Of a DNA stretch of 64,000 nucleotides, positions 61,753-64,000 are shown piece by piece (position 1 is the first letter of the stretch; the number at the start of each line of letters is the position of its first letter). Source of the DNA: an uncultured Campylobacter sp. (GTDB lineage Bacteria; Campylobacterota; Campylobacteria; Campylobacterales; Campylobacteraceae); assembly GCF_938002845.1 (NCBI RefSeq), contig NZ_CALKZP010000048.1, positions 13,995 through 77,994 on the forward strand. The letters are read 5' to 3'. Made by a program: the position numbers and the translations under genes. The notes below the pieces were generated by a model. The model was not told the origin of the DNA. It worked only from the letters and a program-made list of their open reading frames with translations, and ran no database searches.

Positions 61753-62025
61753 TTACTCATTAGTCCTATTATTTTCCGATTCCATTTTTCTTAATTCTTT
61801 AAGCGCTCTATTATGGACATTGGCTTGCTTGCAAACTCTACCTTCAGCAGCAATATATCTTACTAAATTTATATCATTTGTATCGATTGCTATCAATAAT
61901 CTACCCATAAGCCTTTCCTCTACAAAAAACGTATAATCGCACTTTGCACACAAAGTACTTTCATAAATTATAAATAATAACAAAACTACTACGGCACAAA
62001 TTATAAATTTTAATGCTTTAACCAT
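61753..62025 (-). CDS. Small membrane-anchored hypothetical protein
   Basis: A 90-residue protein from ATG 62025 with AAGGAG at ideal spacing. One membrane segment at about 4-21 (KALKFIICAVVVLLLFII) is followed by a soluble tail with CAKCDYTF and later RVCKQANVHNRALKELRK. It contains DINLVRYIAAEG, reminiscent of a single ankyrin-like hairpin. AT-rich. Last clear member of the right-end array. Confidence 0.6.
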   Translation of the reverse strand: MVKALKFIICAVVVLLLFIIYESTLCAKCDYTFFVEERLMGRLLIAIDTNDINLVRYIAAEGRVCKQANVHNRALKELRKMESENNRTNE

Positions 62026-62089
62026 AATTTTCTCCTTATGTGTATTTTTGTCCGTATATATTGATAATGTCGATTGGCGAGGCATTATA

Positions 62090-62875
62090 TCACTTCTTAT
62101 TTTTAAATTTAAATCTCTTTTGCTTAATTTTTATAAAATTTTCCAGTTGCTTATCGGTAAAATTTAAAATCTCTTTTCGATTTTGTAAATTTACATAAGT
62201 GTGCCTTATGTCGCAGCACCTATAAAAAATATATTTCCAATTTTTAATTAGCCAGTCTGCTTCTATTGTGTTTTTATCCGTTTCAAATAAAAACGGCAAA
62301 ACCCATAAGCCCGCCTTGTAGCCGCTAATTACGATCAATTTTATAAAATTTACTCCATCATCGTCTTTTGCTTTTACTACGATAAAGCTTACGTTTTTCT
62401 CGTATGGATAGCAGGATTTTCTACATTCGATAATATCTCCGACCTCGATCTTTCCGCGAAATTTCAAAAGAGGAATACTAAGCTTTTCTATCAAATTTGT
62501 CTTTATGCGTCTATTGCGTCCGAATTTATCCCTAGGCTTTATCAGTCTGAAACCAGGAATTGTTTCGTCGCAATCTTTTAGTTCATCGCTACTAAGATAA
62601 TTATCGGAGCATATAAATACCTCCTGGGGGCTCGCATTGATGTCGAAATTTGCTAAATTACGAATCAATTGCTCCTTGTCCACGACAAATCCCGCTTTGC
62701 TTGATAGCATTTCATCCGAAAGCTCAAAATATCTGGTATCTTTTAAATTTAAAAGGCAAGGATTTTCTGTCCAGAAACATCGCTCATCGCAGACCATAAG
62801 CTCATCGTCGTTAAATTTTATAATATCGCCTCTTTGTAAATCATTGTCGAAGGTTGATATTGGTAAGATAGTCAT
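62090..62875 (-). CDS. Hypothetical protein, possible immunity-type
   Basis: A 261-residue cytoplasmic protein rich in Asp, Lys and Phe. It appears to have two related beta modules, each opening with a GDII segment: LQRGDIIKFNDDELMVCDER near 13 and IEVGDIIECRKSCYPYEKNV near 140. RCFWTENP near 32 follows the first. The layout recalls bacterial immunity proteins of polymorphic toxin systems, but I cannot name a family. AT-rich, same strand as its neighbours, own ribosome binding site (AAAGGAC). Confidence 0.65.
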   Translation of the reverse strand: MTILPISTFDNDLQRGDIIKFNDDELMVCDERCFWTENPCLLNLKDTRYFELSDEMLSSKAGFVVDKEQLIRNLANFDINASPQEVFICSDNYLSSDELKDCDETIPGFRLIKPRDKFGRNRRIKTNLIEKLSIPLLKFRGKIEVGDIIECRKSCYPYEKNVSFIVVKAKDDDGVNFIKLIVISGYKAGLWVLPFLFETDKNTIEADWLIKNWKYIFYRCCDIRHTYVNLQNRKEILNFTDKQLENFIKIKQKRFKFKNKK

Positions 62876-62942
62876 TTAAAGTCCTTTTGCTTGCTAGATT
62901 AAACATGTTCATAATCAATTTTCGTTATTTGTAATCGCCAAA

Positions 62943-63581
62943 TTACACCTCTATAACCACATCCTTATACTTTTCATAAAGCCTCGGCTTTAAAATTTTA
63001 TCACGATACTCTTTGCCCGCATTAGTCATACACATCCAGTGGCTAAATCTACTCCAGGTATCGGGATTCTTCCAAGTTATCTCTGCTTGGGGAGTTATTT
63101 TGTCCTCCTCCAAAAATTTATACCCAAAAAAGAAATTATCTCTAAAATAGATCCACTTCTCATAAAGCGACATCCCTAGATCGATCTTGGATAAATTCGT
63201 ATCGAAGTCAGCCCATTTCTTTCTTAAATTTTCGCGCTCTATGCCGAAGTCTATCATACCCCCTAAAAATAGCTGGCCCATTACTCCGAAGTATTCTCCT
63301 GCATATGTAGGATAAGCTGAAATTTCAGGATTATCTTCATATGGTGGTAGCATATAGTCGTAATCATCCGCAATCATTGAATCTAATTCAAACCATTCGC
63401 ATAGACAAAAAATCCTATACGCAAAGTAATCTAAAATATCTTTTTTCTCGACATTTGGGGTTTTGGGCAATATCTTAAGAAATGGCCCATTTTCGTTAAA
63501 TCCGAAAGCTTTGAAAAGTCTTTCATCTTGGCTAAAAACCCAACCGTATCGTTCGTTTGGTTCTAAAATTTTAAATTTCAT
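62943..63581 (-). CDS. Hypothetical protein, possible immunity-type
   Basis: A 212-residue acidic, aromatic-rich protein starting MKFKILEPNERYGWVFSQDE. It has many Trp, Tyr and Asp residues (DYFAYRIFCLCEWFELDS, YMLPPYEDNPEI, EKWIYFRDNFFFGYKF), no signal peptide and no membrane segment. The low pI and aromatic content fit immunity proteins that block cationic toxins, but this is inference. AAAGAGATG precedes the ATG. Confidence 0.65.
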   Translation of the reverse strand: MKFKILEPNERYGWVFSQDERLFKAFGFNENGPFLKILPKTPNVEKKDILDYFAYRIFCLCEWFELDSMIADDYDYMLPPYEDNPEISAYPTYAGEYFGVMGQLFLGGMIDFGIERENLRKKWADFDTNLSKIDLGMSLYEKWIYFRDNFFFGYKFLEEDKITPQAEITWKNPDTWSRFSHWMCMTNAGKEYRDKILKPRLYEKYKDVVIEV

Positions 63582-63631
63582 AGCATCTCTTTTCTAAATT
63601 TAATCGGCTGGCGATATTTTATTTGCATAAT

Positions 63632-63901
63632 CTAAAGCTTTATCCAATCCCCTTTCTTTACGCCAAATTCAAATTCAGCCTGCTTAAACGCACCCTCTAT
63701 GCTTTCATGATATGTATCGGTTTGCTCTTTCCCCGATTTGTCGAGATAGAACAGATAAAATCCGCTGTCTCCGTCGTATTGAACGATGCTTAAAGCAAAC
63801 GGCTGCGGCAAAATTTTATTGCCGTCGTAATGAGTAGTATTTCCGGTAGCTACGAAGCTCTTTTTACTATCTTTCAGATAAATTTTATATAGCTCTTTCA
63901 T
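63632..63901 (-). CDS. Small hypothetical protein, possible immunity-type
   Basis: An 89-residue protein from ATG 63901 (MKELYKIYLKDSKKSFVATG). Its C-terminal part, YHESIEGAFKQAEFEFGVKKGDW, is a pattern I recall from small proteins found in toxin-immunity gene arrays. The longer frame to 63979 overlaps the previous gene. Seventeen bases follow that gene's stop. Confidence 0.6.
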   Translation of the reverse strand: MKELYKIYLKDSKKSFVATGNTTHYDGNKILPQPFALSIVQYDGDSGFYLFYLDKSGKEQTDTYHESIEGAFKQAEFEFGVKKGDWIKL

Positions 63902-63918
63902 AATTCTTTCGCTAAATT

Positions 63919-64000
63919 TTAATCCGTTAGCCATTTTACCACATACTCCAATAATTCCTCTAAATTTTCGGCTCCGCAACTTCCTTTGAGTTCGTTTTCC
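63919..64000 (-). CDS. C-terminal end of a gene that enters from the right
   Basis: The last 26 codons of a minus-strand frame, reading KGSCGAENLEELLEYVVKWL near its end and stopping at TAA 63919-63921. Natural helix composition and the tight spacing to the next gene support it. No function can be given from this piece. Confidence 0.45.
   Translation of the reverse strand, partial: ENELKGSCGAENLEELLEYVVKWLTD

Noticed and set aside
1..64000. Frequent AAATTT and AAAATTTT words in gaps
   Set aside because: They occur in nearly every AT-rich gap and inside genes, so they reflect genome-wide word preference rather than specific sites.
1..64000. CRISPR arrays, rRNA genes, insertion sequences, prophage
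   Set aside because: I looked for regularly spaced repeats, rRNA-like sequence and transposase or phage motifs and saw none.

Overview
The window comes from a Campylobacter-type bacterium (Campylobacterota). The evidence is the complete S10-spc ribosomal gene block, a futalosine-pathway MqnA-like protein and a QueH with a long C-terminal extension. Two gene neighbourhoods also match what I recall from C. jejuni: nfu-hypothetical-murE-panD-ybaB-ispA-tkt and surA-like-gltX-malic enzyme. Base composition looks clearly higher in GC than C. jejuni, which points to one of the higher-GC Campylobacter species; I cannot name the species.

Layout. 1-2 kb: minus-strand accessory genes (a partial small protein, a small winged-helix-like protein, a P-loop ATPase with a low-complexity insertion). 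2.0-2.25 kb: a regulatory gap with two exact copies of a palindromic 20-mer and a consensus sigma70 promoter. 2.25-12.7 kb: rpsJ to secY-map on the plus strand. 13-17.7 kb: a phosphoethanolamine-transferase-like membrane enzyme, then a PAS/HTH regulator divergent from a ridA and threonine-synthase-like pair. 18-26.8 kb: minus-strand grpB-like gene, tRNA-Ser(CGA), an effector-binding protein, tkt, ispA, a decayed gene, ybaB, panD, murE, a hypothetical, nfu and an L,D-transpeptidase. 26.8-30.1 kb: the alpha operon (infA, rpmJ, rpsM, rpsK, rpsD, rpoA, rplQ) on the minus strand, facing the S10-spc block. 30-38.5 kb: scattered single genes (YpfJ-type metalloprotease, VOC protein, Bcp, flavodoxin-fold oxidoreductase, double-TOBE molybdate protein, DUF488, purF, dapB) separated by gaps that hold gene remnants. 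38.5-50.7 kb: a DUF748 giant, queH, fabZ-lpxA-clpX-mreB-mreC-carB. 50.8-52 kb: an AT-rich island with two related secreted proteins and a third small protein. 52.5-61.3 kb: surA-like, gltX, malic enzyme, pncB, an MliC-like lipoprotein, mqnA, gdhA and a DUF4197 protein. 61.5-64 kb: an AT-rich minus-strand array of unrelated small proteins that runs off the window.

How the parts work together. Most genes are housekeeping: translation and transcription, envelope precursors (murE, dapB, fabZ, lpxA, mreBC, ispA), nucleotide and NAD synthesis (purF, carB, pncB) and central carbon or nitrogen metabolism (tkt, malic enzyme, gdhA). Accessory content is small and mostly of unknown function. A repeated theme is gene decay: at least four gaps (22.3-22.9, 26.0-26.2, 32.2 and 37.5-37.7 kb) carry recognisable protein-coding fragments with lost starts, stops or frameshifts. 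No CRISPR array, rRNA, insertion sequence or prophage was seen. The best candidates for something undescribed are the 126-bp-spaced palindrome pair next to the ATPase, the secreted paralogue pair at 51 kb, and the small-protein array at the right end.
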